This document shows, piece by piece, positions 21,701-34,356 of a stretch of DNA of 64,000 nt. Numbering within the stretch: the stretch's first letter is position 1; the number at the start of each line of letters is the position of its first letter. The notes beneath the pieces were generated by a model. It ran no database searches and was not told the DNA's origin. It saw nothing but the letters and a program-made list of their open reading frames with translations. Made by a program: the position numbers and the translations under genes. Origin of the DNA: Dysidea avara (lineage: Eukaryota > Porifera > Demospongiae > Dictyoceratida > Dysideidae); NCBI RefSeq assembly GCF_963678975.1, contig NC_089274.1, positions 3,832,001 to 3,896,000 of the forward strand, written 5' to 3'.

Positions 21701-24700
21701 CCCAGGAGGATTTGCCTGTGCTGACTCCTAGCACCTGAGTAACGTACAGATGTCCCAGTGCTGGTTCACTAGGCAGGCGTGACCGTGTTAGCACTGCAGT
21801 TGAAAGGCTTTGCTTTTGTGTGTGTGTGTTGTGTTGCTTGCATTTGTGTCTAGTATGTGTAAGTGCATGCATGTGTGTCTAATGCCATTCTTGATATATG
21901 TATTAATTTCCATTAGGTTCAGGAGATGTGGAGATCTTGTACAATGACTACTTCCAGTATCACTCTAAAGAACGATCACCATATTCCAGTTTAGCAGTAG
22001 GTATGTTCTCCCTTTTGCATCCAGACACAATGCACAGCGGTATAGTTTGAGTTACAATGCATAAAATACCTAAGTACATTTATACAACCCGCCTGATTTA
22101 ATCCAGCCATATTTTTGTGCCATATTGTGCTTTCTTTAGTTCTATTTTGTATATCATATAGGCAAGGATCCATTGGTGTGTTTTGCATGGAACCCAGTAA
22201 TTGAGAACACATTGTTGGGTGCCACAAACTCTGGATCACTTCAGATGATTGACACCTTCAACAAAGCTCCTGTGGTACAGTGTGTGTGCGTGCGTGCGTG
22301 TGTGCGTGCGTGTGTGTTGGAGCTGCACTGATCCTAGTTTCAATAACAGGATGATACTGCTGTTTTCATGCAGTATAGCAATTGGCCATTTTATTTGCTG
22401 CAGTTACCAATTAAGCAATTAGCTCATCACATAAATGACCCCTCTTTATACCTTCCAGTTATTCTGGCACACTGAACACCCGAAAGTGTTAAGCATGATG
22501 TTAGCACAATAGGCAGAATTTGTATTTTTCCATGTTGTACAGTAACTCCTCTGCAAACTGTTGATAAAATATGGACAATATTCTAATAGAATAGCCAGTC
22601 ACTTATAGGATTGTTGTGACTGTTTTATTAGAACATTCTAGTTATCTAATAGTGTTGCTGTGAGTACCATTATCTCTGTTCTTCAACAGTTCTACTTATG
22701 CCATAATATAGTGGAGCACTTCACCAGTTGAGGTGGTTCATACTTCAAATGGTCCGTACTTCAAATGGTCCGTACTGTACTTAATGACACCTTTGCCTAT
22801 CGACATTGGCTATCAAATTTATCATGCCTTTATTTGACCAAATTATCATGATGGTACATATGGGCTATTTTGGAAATGGGTGTTCATGCTTGCAGGTACA
22901 ACTCAGGTGAGCACTTTTGTGAAGTGTCGGTAAAAGGTGGAATCGGTGCAGCCCTATTGTATTCACGTATGGTTTAGTGTTCAGAGGTGACAATATGATA
23001 GTGTGTGTTTTGTTAGACATGGGGCGGCAGTGACCAGGTGGCATTTGTCAACTGTCGAAGTCGTATCTGTACTGGTACTCACCATGACTCACCTGATATC
23101 GCCATGGAGATGAAATGGCGGGCTAAAAATAGATATGGATTTAATGTAAGAGAACAAGTGTATGTGCCAGCGTGTGTACAGTACTGTATGTTTGGATTAT
23201 GCTCACTGTAATATTAAGAAGGTACTATTTTTAACCATGGATATTATTTGCCTAGGGTGAATGAAATAAGTATATTTTTGTATGTCCTTTGTTTGTTGTG
23301 GTGCAGAATGGTATTGCTGAGCATCAGCACAGTTGCTGCTGTGTAGTACAGTATAGTCCACATGTGTTGGACCTCAATCATTAATATTCTCTTACATCTT
23401 TTATCCTTAGCCAAGTGAAAACCTCACTATAATCGGATCCAATCCACAACTTCGTCAGTTATGGAACTGGCTAGAGCATATCCTTTTTGTTTCCCACACC
23501 CTGTGGACATGTTGCCATGGTTACACCACCTTAACTCTCTCCCACTGTACAAGAGGTTACTGAAGGAAGACAGACTAGTGAGTGTGTTGGGACGTAGGTC
23601 ACACGGCTCAGTCCCTGGGGTACAGAGCATTCTGGAGGGTGAATTCAGTCCCAAACGTAAGTGTAATGTATGTATGATGGAACCTGATTACCTGTGTGCT
23701 AGCTCATAAAGTGTTCAAATGTTAAAGGCCATTCATTTTAATCTGATACATACACTTGTTAACTAAATACTCTAATAGAGCAGTCATTTCCCCCGTGCTG
23801 TTGTGACTACTTTAGCACATGCCTAGCATGTTGCCAGTGAGTTGGGTCACTGCTGATTTATGGGATTTTTATGCATTTAACAAAGTGAAGACTTCTCCAC
23901 CTTTCTCACAGGCCCCTATAGTGGGATAATAATGACTGTAATGTTAAGCAATTGCTATTATAATTCTGAGGAACAATGCGGTTAGAAATATAGTCAGACT
24001 GTAAATTGTTATACTCTGTTAGAAAAGTCATTCTGCTACAGTACCTACTTGATCAATCACTACCCAATGGAAATTGCCTTTGAAATATCCAGCCCATGTC
24101 CCTGGCCTATATGTTATTCACAGCTATTCCACTAACAGTCCCGTAATTGTGGAGTATTCAGTTTATGTAAATGGTTTGCTTGAATTACTAAGGTGTCTAC
24201 AAGAGTACCCATACTTTGATATACGTCCATGGATCCATTTGTAGTGGTGGTACAAATGTAGAAACACCTGACGATCAAGACACCTAGTGAAGACATGGTC
24301 TCAATGTGTCCAGAATAGACAGAGGGGTCCCATGTACTGTATAATAAAGTTTACTCTACATGTACATGCCTCTACTTTAGGTACATGTAGTTTAGCTTCA
24401 GCAAAGAAGATGCGTGAACACAACGGTGTGGAGGCTTCTGAGTCACCTGATGTCATGATGTATCACAGCCCTGAAAGGTGTCTGTCTGTCCATTTGTGTG
24501 TATGTCTGTATACATCTCTTTGTTGTTATAAATTTGTCAGCCTGCCAGGGTTTGAACATTTTAGCAGAAATGCTTTCAAGGGTACAATACAAATACATAT
24601 TTAAAGAAATCTGTGTATGTCTTTTTTTTTTTTTGAGGATATCACTCCTTGGAGTTAATACATCCCGTGCAAAAAACAATTCTGGTCATGTAGACTGATG

Positions 24701-27700
24701 ATGTAGTATCTTATTATCTGTTTAACTCATTCTGCCTGTCTGTCATGTGTAGTTCTTGCTTTAACATGTGCTCTTGTTCAACAGGGATGTGTGTATTCTT
24801 CTGTGTGGTTGGCCCAGTTTGGATTTAGAGGGTGACCTTGAGTCCTTCTTGAAAAGGTGAGTGATCCTGTGTATGTGACACTTATTATGTAATGGTGGCT
24901 TGTGGTGGTAGTTGTAAAGATACGATTAAAAGATGTACTGTATTGATGGATCCAAAATCATTACAACGTAACGTCCATACACGAGTGTTACATAATTAGA
25001 ATCATACATGTGCATGCATGCTCTTACAACTAATAAGATACAACTACATTAACATTAGCCATACTACTACATCTCCCCTCACAGTCACAAATCAAGTTTG
25101 TCAGGTGGTTTCAAAATTCGTCCACTTCTGGTTCGACATGTATCTGACTGTAAACATTCCAGATACCTATCTTCTGTTTGTTCGTCATTGCTATTGTAAA
25201 CTTTTACAGAGGTCTGTAGTGTATTGTCTGGTAAAGGTAATAAATGTCTGCGATTGTGTCGATAAGTGCCGCCAGAGGTCTTTACAACATATGAACAGGG
25301 TCTTTCACCACTATACCATCTGCTTTATCAAGAAAGTACATTTTCTTTCCTGGTTTTAGAGGTTTTAATGTTTTCGTTCTATGGTGACTATTGTAGTTCC
25401 GACGCTGTCTTTCCTTGATCATCTCTTCCTTCTCTTTCAAAAGTACTTTGTCAGGTAAGCATGGTGAAAGCTTCTTAGAGATGACTGAGATGGTAGTTCA
25501 CAGTTTTCTGTACATGAGCTTTGCTGGACTGTACCCATTTGTAAGAGGTGTTGAACGGTATGCCAATAAGGCTTCATAGGGATCGTTACACTTCTCCAGT
25601 AAGTCTTTAACAGTTCTCACTCCTCTTTCAGCGGCGCCATTTCCTTGAGGAAATCACAGACTACTAGTACGGTGAACAAACCCATATTCTGTGGCAAAGG
25701 TGTGGAAAAGCTCTGCTGAATACTATGGGCCGCTGTCTGATTCTAGGTGACTGATTCTGGTATGCCATGTCTAGCAAATATACTCTTCAAATGGTTAATG
25801 ACATCACTAGAAGTGGCAGTAGACAATCTAGCAAGTTCGAGAATAGTAACCGATCACTAGTGGGTATTTCTGCTTCTTCCATTCAAAAATATCTGACGCA
25901 AATCTCTGCCATGGATAGTCTGGGAAGGGGGACGGAAGCAAAGGTTCTGCCGGCTGGAAGCGAGTCTTGCAACAAATTGAACAATGTTGAACAGCTTCGT
26001 CAATGTGCTTACTAATTCCTGGCCACCATACTGCTTGTGAGGCTCTCTATCTGCATTTGGTAATACCTTGGTGGCCTGTGTGCAGCTTCTTCAAGACATC
26101 ATCCTGTAGGGATGTAGGAATAACTAACCGACTATTTTGCAGAAGAAGGTTGTCACAGACAAATAGTTCATCTTTTACTGCTTCTTAATAGGGCCTTTGA
26201 CTTGAGATGGGTGGCCAACCATGCCTACAATACTCCATGACCTGTGAACAGACATGATCTGCCAGTTGAGCTTCCCTGATCTGCTGAAGTCGTGTCTCTG
26301 TAGCTGGTAAGGTTTGTACTAGCAGATTCATGTAAGCACCCACTTCTGCTTGAAATTGATCATCACCTACAGTAACAGATGAAAATGGTGGCCTAGATAG
26401 AGTATCAGCACTATACAGTTCTTTACCTGGTACATGTGAAATTGTAAAGTCAAAGCACATCATGCACAGGCGAAAACATTGCACTCTGATAGGAAGGAGT
26501 TCCAGTGGTTTCTTTGAAAACAGAGGGACAAGTGGCTTGAGGTCAGTTCGTATGCGAAATTGGATACCAAGCAGTTTGGAACCATTCACAAGCCCATGTG
26601 ACTGCAAGGGCTTCTTTTTTGTTTTGAGCATAATGTTGCTCTGTGGTGATCAGTGTTCTTGAAATATATGCAACTGGTCTAACAACATCACTGTCTGGCT
26701 GTTGTTGGGTGAGAACGGCTCCAAGACCATACGATGAAGCATCTGCAGAGACTACAGTTGGTAATGAAGGATTGTATTGTGCCAAAATTTCACTAGAACT
26801 AGAGCTGCTTTGATGGCATGAAAGCCTGCTCTTGACTTGTGCCCCAAATCCGTTAGATTCTTAGGCATGGTCAATCAACTAAACAAATTCTCCCCCCCAT
26901 CTTGCGGATAAGCTAAAATCATTACAAGATCTTCTTAGTAGTCGAAACCAATTCTCAAGTCAGACACACTCTTTGGTTGAGGCATGTTACTGATAGCACT
27001 AACTTTCTCTGGGTCTACACGGATACCATCAGGGTCGATGAGTTGGCCCAGGAATCTAATAGATGGCTTGCTAAACTCATGGGTTTAGAGTTAAGCCTGA
27101 TTCCTGTATCCATTTAAGGGTTTCTGTTATATTTCTGTCATGTTCTGCTTGAGTCCTGCCATAGATCAGCACATCATCTACCACCCCTTCCAATCCATTC
27201 AAGATATCATTCATCCGTTTTTGGAAGAATTCTGGAGCAGATGTAATTCCAAATGGCTATCTCCAGAAACAAAATCTCCCAAAAGGAGTGATGAAAGTAG
27301 TGAGCAACGTGGAGTCCTCAGAAAGTTCTACTTGCCATAATCTGGAGTTAGCATCGAGTTTGGTAAAAACTTTTGCTCCCCCAATCTGTGCCAATGTCTG
27401 CTCAACAGATGGCAGAATATGCCTCCCTCTACACGCAATCATGTTCAATTTTGTCAGATCTACACATATCCTGACATTGCCATTAGCTTTGGGCACCACA
27501 ACCATGCCTGGGCACCACAACCATGCCTGAGCACCACTCTGTTACTTGATTCACTTTTTCAATAACACCAAGTTCCTGTATTCTAGCTAGTTCAGCTTTC
27601 ACCTTAGGAAGGAGCGGTATAGCAACTCTGCAGGGGGTACAGAGGGAAAAGGGCTGTGCACCACTGCATACTGAAATTGTGTAGGGGCAGCCTTGTAGCT

Positions 27701-30700
27701 TGCCTAAACCCTGGAATAGTTTAGGGAAATTCTGAACAACAGGGTGTACTTGAGCATGATAGGAGTAGCAACCCTGACAGGCTCAACCATCGAAACCATG
27801 TGTAAAGCATCAATAGCCGGATGACCCAGTAGTGGCTTTAGCTAGGCCTTGGACAGCAAAAATATCTTGATAAATTTCTTTGTCCTGATATATATATCTT
27901 TAATAAAAAAATACAACAGACAATATTTGTACTTACCAACGAAATGCTTTTTGGTTTATAATTGGTGGATAATTAATTGAACAAACAGGATTGCTGACCA
28001 AAGGCTCAGCAGTTTTATTGGCATTTGGAAGTGGTTGATATAGTAGACTTTGTCGTTTGGTTTCACCCACCTTCTGCATCATGAAAACATTATGTGCTTG
28101 TGACAACGCTTTGGCTTGGCTATCGCAAGCCACAATGGACATGGGCTGTGGGTGGGCTATAAAAATAATAGATTAAACAATCATAAGATAGTGTTCGTTC
28201 AAGATTAAGGTTTATGCCATTTAGAATCAGAAGAATCTACAGCAGACACATCATCACTTGCATAGTTTACCCCAAAGAAGTTGTCATCATCATCTGTAGT
28301 CCCAGTGGTAGGAAGCCTTTTATCACTCTCAACAAAGTGAAGTGCTCTAGGTCTGCTCCTGCACATAAGTTTAAAATGTCTCTTTTTCCACAGTTATGAC
28401 AGACAACATCTTTATCAGGGCATTGTAAGTAACTATGGTAACCCGGTCGTCCACATTTACTGCGACGTAATTTGTCGGACCGTATTGGCTGTGTAACACT
28501 GTTCTTAAAAGTTCCTTGTCTGGGCATGTTCCTACTAGGTCCTGTAATAGCATCAACCAGGAAATCCTTGGGGTATTTCTCCCCGCACCGTTACCGGTTG
28601 GTTTTTAACTGACTCACTTTGGAGGGCCATAGTAATGGCTTTCTCCAGGGTTAAATTTGCATCCATCTGCATTTTTTCTGATAATTTAGCATCTCTAATA
28701 CTAACGACGATCTGGTTGCGTATCATCTGGTCATGTATTTGTGGTGCTTTGTAAGTGTGTACAAGATTGTTATGTAATCATCCTGGTTCCATATCATCTT
28801 GTTTTTTTGAGTTGAACTTTGCTCTCTCAAAGATAGGATTCCTCCGCTTAACGAAATAGGCTTCAGATTTTGTTTTCACAATGTTGTATTTCTTCTTGTC
28901 TTCCGCTGACAATCGAAATGACTGCAATATATCGTCAGCCTTGGCTCCCATGGTATATGTTAAGGTATTTACTTGTTTGTCTTCTGCTTTGTTTGCGATC
29001 CCTGAAGCTTGATGAAAATGTTTGAATCGTCTTATCCATTGTGACCATTCTTCAGGTTGCGTGAAATGGATCCAAAATCATTGCAACATAACGTCCATAC
29101 ACAAGTGTTACATAATTAGAATCATACATGTGCATGCATGCTCTTACAACCAATAAGATACAACTACATCCAACTACATCAACATTAGCTATACTACTAG
29201 CTTAAAATAATTGTGGTGGTGACTTGACGTGGTGGTGCTGATTGTGATATAGTGGCTTAACATTACAGTGCTTACTGTATAGCCTAAATATATCAAAGAG
29301 GAATATTTTTGAGGTTGAGCAATGTAAAAATAAAATTTTCGTAGATTTGAAAACAGTCCCAAAACATTTCAAGGACAAAATTTTCACCCTTCACCCCCAA
29401 AACCTTGAAATTAGCAAAAAAAAATCCCCTTGAAATATTTAGCTATTGTAGTGGGGGGCTAAATATAGTAGTGCTTTTTATGGTAGAGACTTGTAGTGTA
29501 TTGGTATAGATTCACTTACTGCAGCTGTTGTATCATCTGTTTGCTTTGCATTGTTAGGGAAGAAATGGAGGAGAATTTTGAACGGGCAGCAGCTATAGCA
29601 GTGTTCCATGGTCATGTGAGACGAGCAGTATCATCACTAAGAGATGGTGCCGTGGCAACCAGCCAATGTGGAGATGAGGCCAGAAGTGGGTATGGGTAGT
29701 GACTATCCTATTTTAGCAACTCTTTACATTTTAGGCCATATGTTGAGCATGATATCACTTGGGGTAGCAGGCTATTCTCCAAATAGTGCCCACCTTTGGA
29801 AAGAAACTTGTGCTACCATGAAGAAAGAAGTATGTGTTAGTTTTGTTTTGTGCAATTATCGCTAGCTGCACTGTTGTTTCACCAGATAAAGCACCCATAC
29901 TTACGTGCAGCATTTTCATTTCTCTCTGGTGAAGATCCATTGTCCAGTGTCTTAGTAAGTGTGACAGATAACCAATGACACATGCATACAGATATTTTTA
30001 GGCAGTGGGCAACTATTATTTGAATGCTCTATTAGAATATTTGGTTGTTCTATTAGAGTATACCCACCATTTTAAAAGCTTATACCAATAGCACATCAAT
30101 CCTATATGGACAAGGGAATTAACATATGGAACTCCATACACCAATAACATTACGGGAAAAATTCAATCATGGCATCTTTTGTTGGTGACATACATCATTA
30201 GTTACATTGTTTTTTACACACACAACAGAGATGCAAAGAATGGGTCACTACTCCATTGTCTTGTAATCAAACTGCTTTGATAGAAGGGAAGTAAAAGCTT
30301 GGAATAGTCAACTGGAGTAATTTCATGTCTCTAGTGAATGTAAAAGGATTACTCTGCTTTGTCTGTGCTACCATTCTTCCATTGTGCATTCAACTTCATT
30401 TCCATAGCTTTGCTGTGTTGTGCTAGTAACGTAACATACTCAAGCATGTGCCTCTGTATAATGCCCTAATAAGGAGATACTATAATAGTACTTGGCAGCC
30501 ATGTTTGAATTCTACTGTTCATGGAGTTACATGCTCCCCTGGCCATAGGATCCAATGCACTCTGTAGACACAAAATGCTGGCCACAGTTTTACTGTAAAA
30601 TATTAGGGCACAGTCACCTGGCTTCACAGTCAGGGTAGGGCCCTGTGGTGGATATGCCAATGGTTAGTTTACTAGTATATTGACTTATTGTAGACGGAGA

Positions 30701-33700
30701 CTGGAGTATCATACCAGGACAGGGTGGCTTTTGCTTGTCACTTTTTAGATGACAAAAAGGTATGTAATGTATCTCTTGACAAGACTGTGGCAATGTTGTT
30801 TGTTGTGTCACTGTAGCTTCACTTGTACTTGACCCAACTTCGTAACTATCTCATTAATGGCGGTCATATTGATGGTCTCTTCCTCACAGGTACTGAACAT
30901 AAAAGCTGATGTGTGTTTGGTACAAAATTTGACACGGAAAGTTGAATGAATCTAGGGGTTGAGTTTGTCCATGATGATTTTGATGGTAACTAAAATTGTT
31001 TTATTTCTATTGTAAAATTTACCAAGCTGCAAAAGAGGATACAACAGACTAAAATCATAATAATAGTTTTCTAACAATCGTCACAATACAACAGGTGCAC
31101 TGGTCATGTCTTACTCCATGTAGGTATTTCTCACAAGAACGGTTTGGATCTGATTTCAGCCTACATTGATATGGTGAGTGTGTCTGTAACAAATGAGTCA
31201 CACCCCCTTCATGTTCTGCCCCACCCACCTCTCTGCAGACCAGTGATATTCAGACAGCCTGTCTGGTCGCAGGACAAGCAATGCCCTTCACACCAAAAGT
31301 GGCAAAAGTTACAACTTGGTTTGACAGGTAAGGTACTGTGATGTAGTGAAAATCCATGAAATCTTATCTCATCCCATGTGGTATTCCTTAGAAATGTTTT
31401 ATGTGTATTATATCCACTAGCACGTAAAATATTCTTCAAAATCTGTAAAAATGTATCTCAAAACTCAAAGCCATGGACACCTTGGGTGTCCTGTTTATCA
31501 ATGTTGTCGTGCTCCCCCACTCATCAAGTATTATGAACTCTTGGTCCGGGTTTTCCAAATGTTGTATTAACATATACTTTTGGACTTCAACTGATCATCT
31601 GTATTATTGTGTTCTCATTTGTAAATGTCCACATTGACAAGTTCCACTTGTCCTATAATGTCCATGCATACACGGTTGTGTTAGGGGAGAACGTGTGCTA
31701 GTGCTAAAACTGATATTAGATTTTTTTTTCTGGTTTACAGTTACAGAGAATTACTGGATCAATGGAGATTGTGGCATGTCAGGTGATCTTTTGTAGCTAC
31801 ACCCACTTATGCATTCAGCCACACCTCCTTTCCCTTGCTACAGAGCTTCATTAGATATTGAGCACAAGAAGTTAGACAGTAGCCATCGTCCATCCCAACA
31901 GTCTCATCTCATCTGCTCCTACTGTAACAAGAGTGTGGGAACCAGACCAGGTGAGGTATTGTGAGGATAAGTTTTATGATAGCTTACTTGTTTTAATAAA
32001 AGAGCACTATCAACTTCTTTAGTAGTTTCTCAATTTTCTGGAGACCAGCTGGTGTTTAGTTGTCTGATATGTCATACGTATGAGTTGGTGAACTGTTCAT
32101 CACTGTTATACATAGAACAGTCAACTATTCTAAAAGTGCAATCATTTTTGTAGTCAAGGTTCCACCTGTATTGAGCAGTAGCATTAACTGCATATGTACC
32201 ATAGATAATATCAGTGGCATAGCTACCATTGAGGCAACCGAGGCAGTTCCTTAGGAAATTATTTGAATGAGAATTTAGTACTGCAAATTCTCTAATAGAG
32301 CAGTCACCTACCTTCAACATAGAACAGTCAGGTTTGCCTTTCTTCTAAAACTTTCTGGCTACACTCTTGGATCTAAACTAGTTCTATTAAAGTGACACCA
32401 CTGTTGTAAAATTTATAATACATGTATGCATGAAAAATACTTATTTTTACAGTACACTATATACAGTAACACAGTATTGTGTTTGAGGATACCTCTACAT
32501 GTGCCCTGCATAAATACAATGTATCCTGTACTATTTCTCTAAAGCAATAATGTAATGTTGTGTGCTTTTGTTTAGAGCGGGGAGCATCATCAGTAGGAAG
32601 GTATTTTGGAGACAGAGGCTACGGCCAGGTACCTACAGGACCTAAGGTACACATATTACACTCAACGATGACAACTGTCTATCTCTGCATTAGTGATAAG
32701 TTTGAGCAAATTCCTGTGTACTGTACTGAATGGGACCTCAATGTCATCAAAATGTCTCTATTAACAGTGGTGGATTAGGAGAGGGGCACAGGAGGCACTT
32801 GCCCTCCCTCCCCCCCCCCCCCCCCAAAAAAAAAATTTATATACACAAGCAAGATCGAGACACTCTAATATAGCAGTTATTCAAATAGAACAGTCACCAC
32901 ATGTAGCACTCTTCATCTGCAGCACCAATTGCAACTCATTATGTGTAGCCTGCCAGTTTTTTTCGTTTTTTTTTTTGCAATTTTAGTCCTTTGTATGTCA
33001 TTCTATTATGAAAGTTTACTGAACTCATCGGCTGTCACTGATCCCAACATGGCAGCTCTTGATCAATGCAGACCACTTAGTATGATTTATACATTTGTGC
33101 ACTACTCTACACCAAAAATTTCACTGAATCATATAAATACCTTTAGCTTCTGGGGAGCTGTGCCAACCCCCCCTTGTCAAACCTTGGATCCACCTACCCG
33201 ATTAAGATGGCTTTAAACAAGTGGCATTAAAGTTTGCCACTGTGATGTGGCGACTGCTTTCACTGCATTTTTAATTCAGTTGTTTATTTACCTTTTTATT
33301 TACTAAGGCTTTACATTTACAGCACAAGTGCTGAAGGTCTGTAGGACACCTGGTCCTACAGCCTGTTTAGAGTTGTTACATAAAGTGTGTTTGAAAAGGT
33401 GAAGATGAGTTTAGTTTATGATGGTTATGGTACAGAGGTACATGTTCATATTACACTAACATTGCTTAAAGTTTACAATAATTGATTGTTTTCCACACAC
33501 AGTTTTCTATGCAGTATATATGCATTGTTTGATTTTATGTATAGGGTACGGTTTGTCCTAATCCCAACTGTCGTAAACCTCTTCCAAGATGTGCACTCTG
33601 TCTGCTCAACATGAGTATATTATCAGGGTCACACATACCAGACTCTCAGTCAGGTAACCATGGTTACATTTGTGGGTATGCATTTTCAAAGTTTCTTTTA

Positions 33701-33920
33701 TAGTTGGTGATGAAAAGTTGGCATCATGGTTCACGTGGTGTCAGACATGTCGTCATGGAGGCCATACACTACACATAGCAGAGTGGTTCAGGTTGCTGGT
33801 GGGCACTATTTAGAGTGTTAACTATCCCATTATTGCAGGGAGCACCAAGAGTGCCCAGTCAGCAGCTGTAAGTGTCAATGTGTGTCACTGGATGGAATGA
33901 CGGCTACTGTGAAAGAATAA
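18714..33920 (+). CDS. MIOS: GATOR2 subunit MIOS
   Basis: Thirty-one exons join in one frame to 904 residues (human MIOS 875): 18714-18818, 18869-18905, 18966-19042, 19096-19175, 20282-20340, 20753-20814, 20859-21126, 21174-21277, 21328-21369, 21450-21511, 21564-21637, 21917-22000, 22162-22274, 23017-23145, 23411-23488, 23554-23656, 24381-24477, 24785-24856, 29558-29685, 29735-29829, 29886-29954, 30694-30759, 30817-30889, 31124-31173, 31239-31327, 31741-31782, 31844-31950, 32576-32646, 33545-33653, 33704-33791, 33839-33920. The N-terminal half is a WD40 propeller. The middle is alpha-solenoid (RDRVAFAC-type and GVDLI-type blocks). The C-terminus has MIOS zinc ligands: CSYCNKS, CPNPNCRKPLPRCALC, CQTCRHGGH, CPVSSCKCQC. 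MIOS acts in GATOR2, which opposes GATOR1 and promotes mTORC1 activity at lysosomes. The 65-nt intron 23489-23553 is inferred: without it the frame is lost, with it the length matches human. Intron 18 holds a Ty3-type fossil. Confidence 0.9.
21638..21690. repeat. GT-rich microsatellite next to repeat copy 2
   Basis: Interrupted GT/GC run just after the MIOS exon ending at 21637, so the donor site itself sits in GT repeat sequence. Confidence 0.85.
21690..21835. repeat. Dispersed repeat, copy 2
   Basis: Shares long blocks with 15400-15545 (TTTG.CTGTGCTGACTCCTA and CCAGTGCTGGT). It is in the same orientation and also flanked by GT repeats, here in a MIOS intron. Confidence 0.65.
24947..25072. 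repeat. Left end repeat (short LTR) of the Ty3-type fossil
   Basis: Begins TGGATCCAAAATCATTACAA. It matches 29066-29206 over its length with about six base differences and one short duplicated block in the right copy. Confidence 0.8.
29066..29206. repeat. Right end repeat (short LTR) of the Ty3-type fossil
   Basis: Begins TGGATCCAAAATCATTGCAA. It is the partner of 24947-25072 and slightly longer because of an 11-bp internal duplication near its right end. Confidence 0.8.
29273..29451. mobile_element. MITE-like element, ACTGTATAGCC family
   Basis: Left end TACTGTATAGCCTAAATAT and right end CCTTGAAATATTTAGCTAT are imperfect inverted repeats. The same ends bound the larger copy at 62911-63299. 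It lies beside the Ty3-type fossil in MIOS intron 18. Confidence 0.65.
33285..33372 (-). repeat. LINE-type 3' tail fragment
   Basis: On the minus strand: TGTAACAACTCTAAACAGG, then a GGACC...GTCCTACAGACCTTCAGCACTTGTG block, ending in TAAATAAA-rich sequence. The same block occurs at 36060-36200 and, weaker, at 41290-41385. Lies in a MIOS intron. Confidence 0.55.
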
Positions 33921-34356
33921 TTCTATCCACCATTTAATCAGAAATCAACGATCATCAGTCAAATTGTAATTTTTTGTCTTCCTATATTTGATTATGGCTT
34001 GATTTGACTCCTTTTAAAAGAAACTAATTCATCTACAGGTTCCAATTCAATACTAACATTGATTGAACTTCTTGACATGGTCATTATAATAAGGTCATGA
34101 AGTACACCTTAGCTGGGACCGACTTGACATGGTCACCATAATGAGGTGGTCTTTATTAATGAGGTCATGAAGTACAGTTTAATGTTTGGGACCTACAGTT
34201 TACAGCTATAACATGATCACAAGACATTTTATTACTAAGTACTTCCACTATACATTGCACCTATGGGATAAATCATAGCACAATATACAGCATCTAAAAA
34301 AGGAAAAAAGTGGTCTAGAGAGTGAGTGTGTGCAGTGAGGATTTGGTCTAGTGAAG

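Larger units (their letters stand above)
24947..29206 (-). mobile_element. Ty3/Gypsy-type LTR retrotransposon fossil in MIOS intron 18
   Basis: Direct repeats at both ends (about 125 bp left, about 137 bp right) bound an interior with retroelement parts in order on the minus strand. These are a gag-like region with zinc-knuckle cysteines (about 28350-29060), a reverse transcriptase region (about 26900-27530), an RNase H region with ADASSYGLGAVL (about 26450-26790), and integrase-like remains to the left (about 25400-26330). The layout fits Ty3/Gypsy. The end repeats agree at about 95% by eye, so the insertion is moderately young. The coding region is clearly broken, with roughly ten or more disabling changes. 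It is antisense to MIOS, and the host exons on either side join in phase across it. Target duplications could not be defined. Confidence 0.8.
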
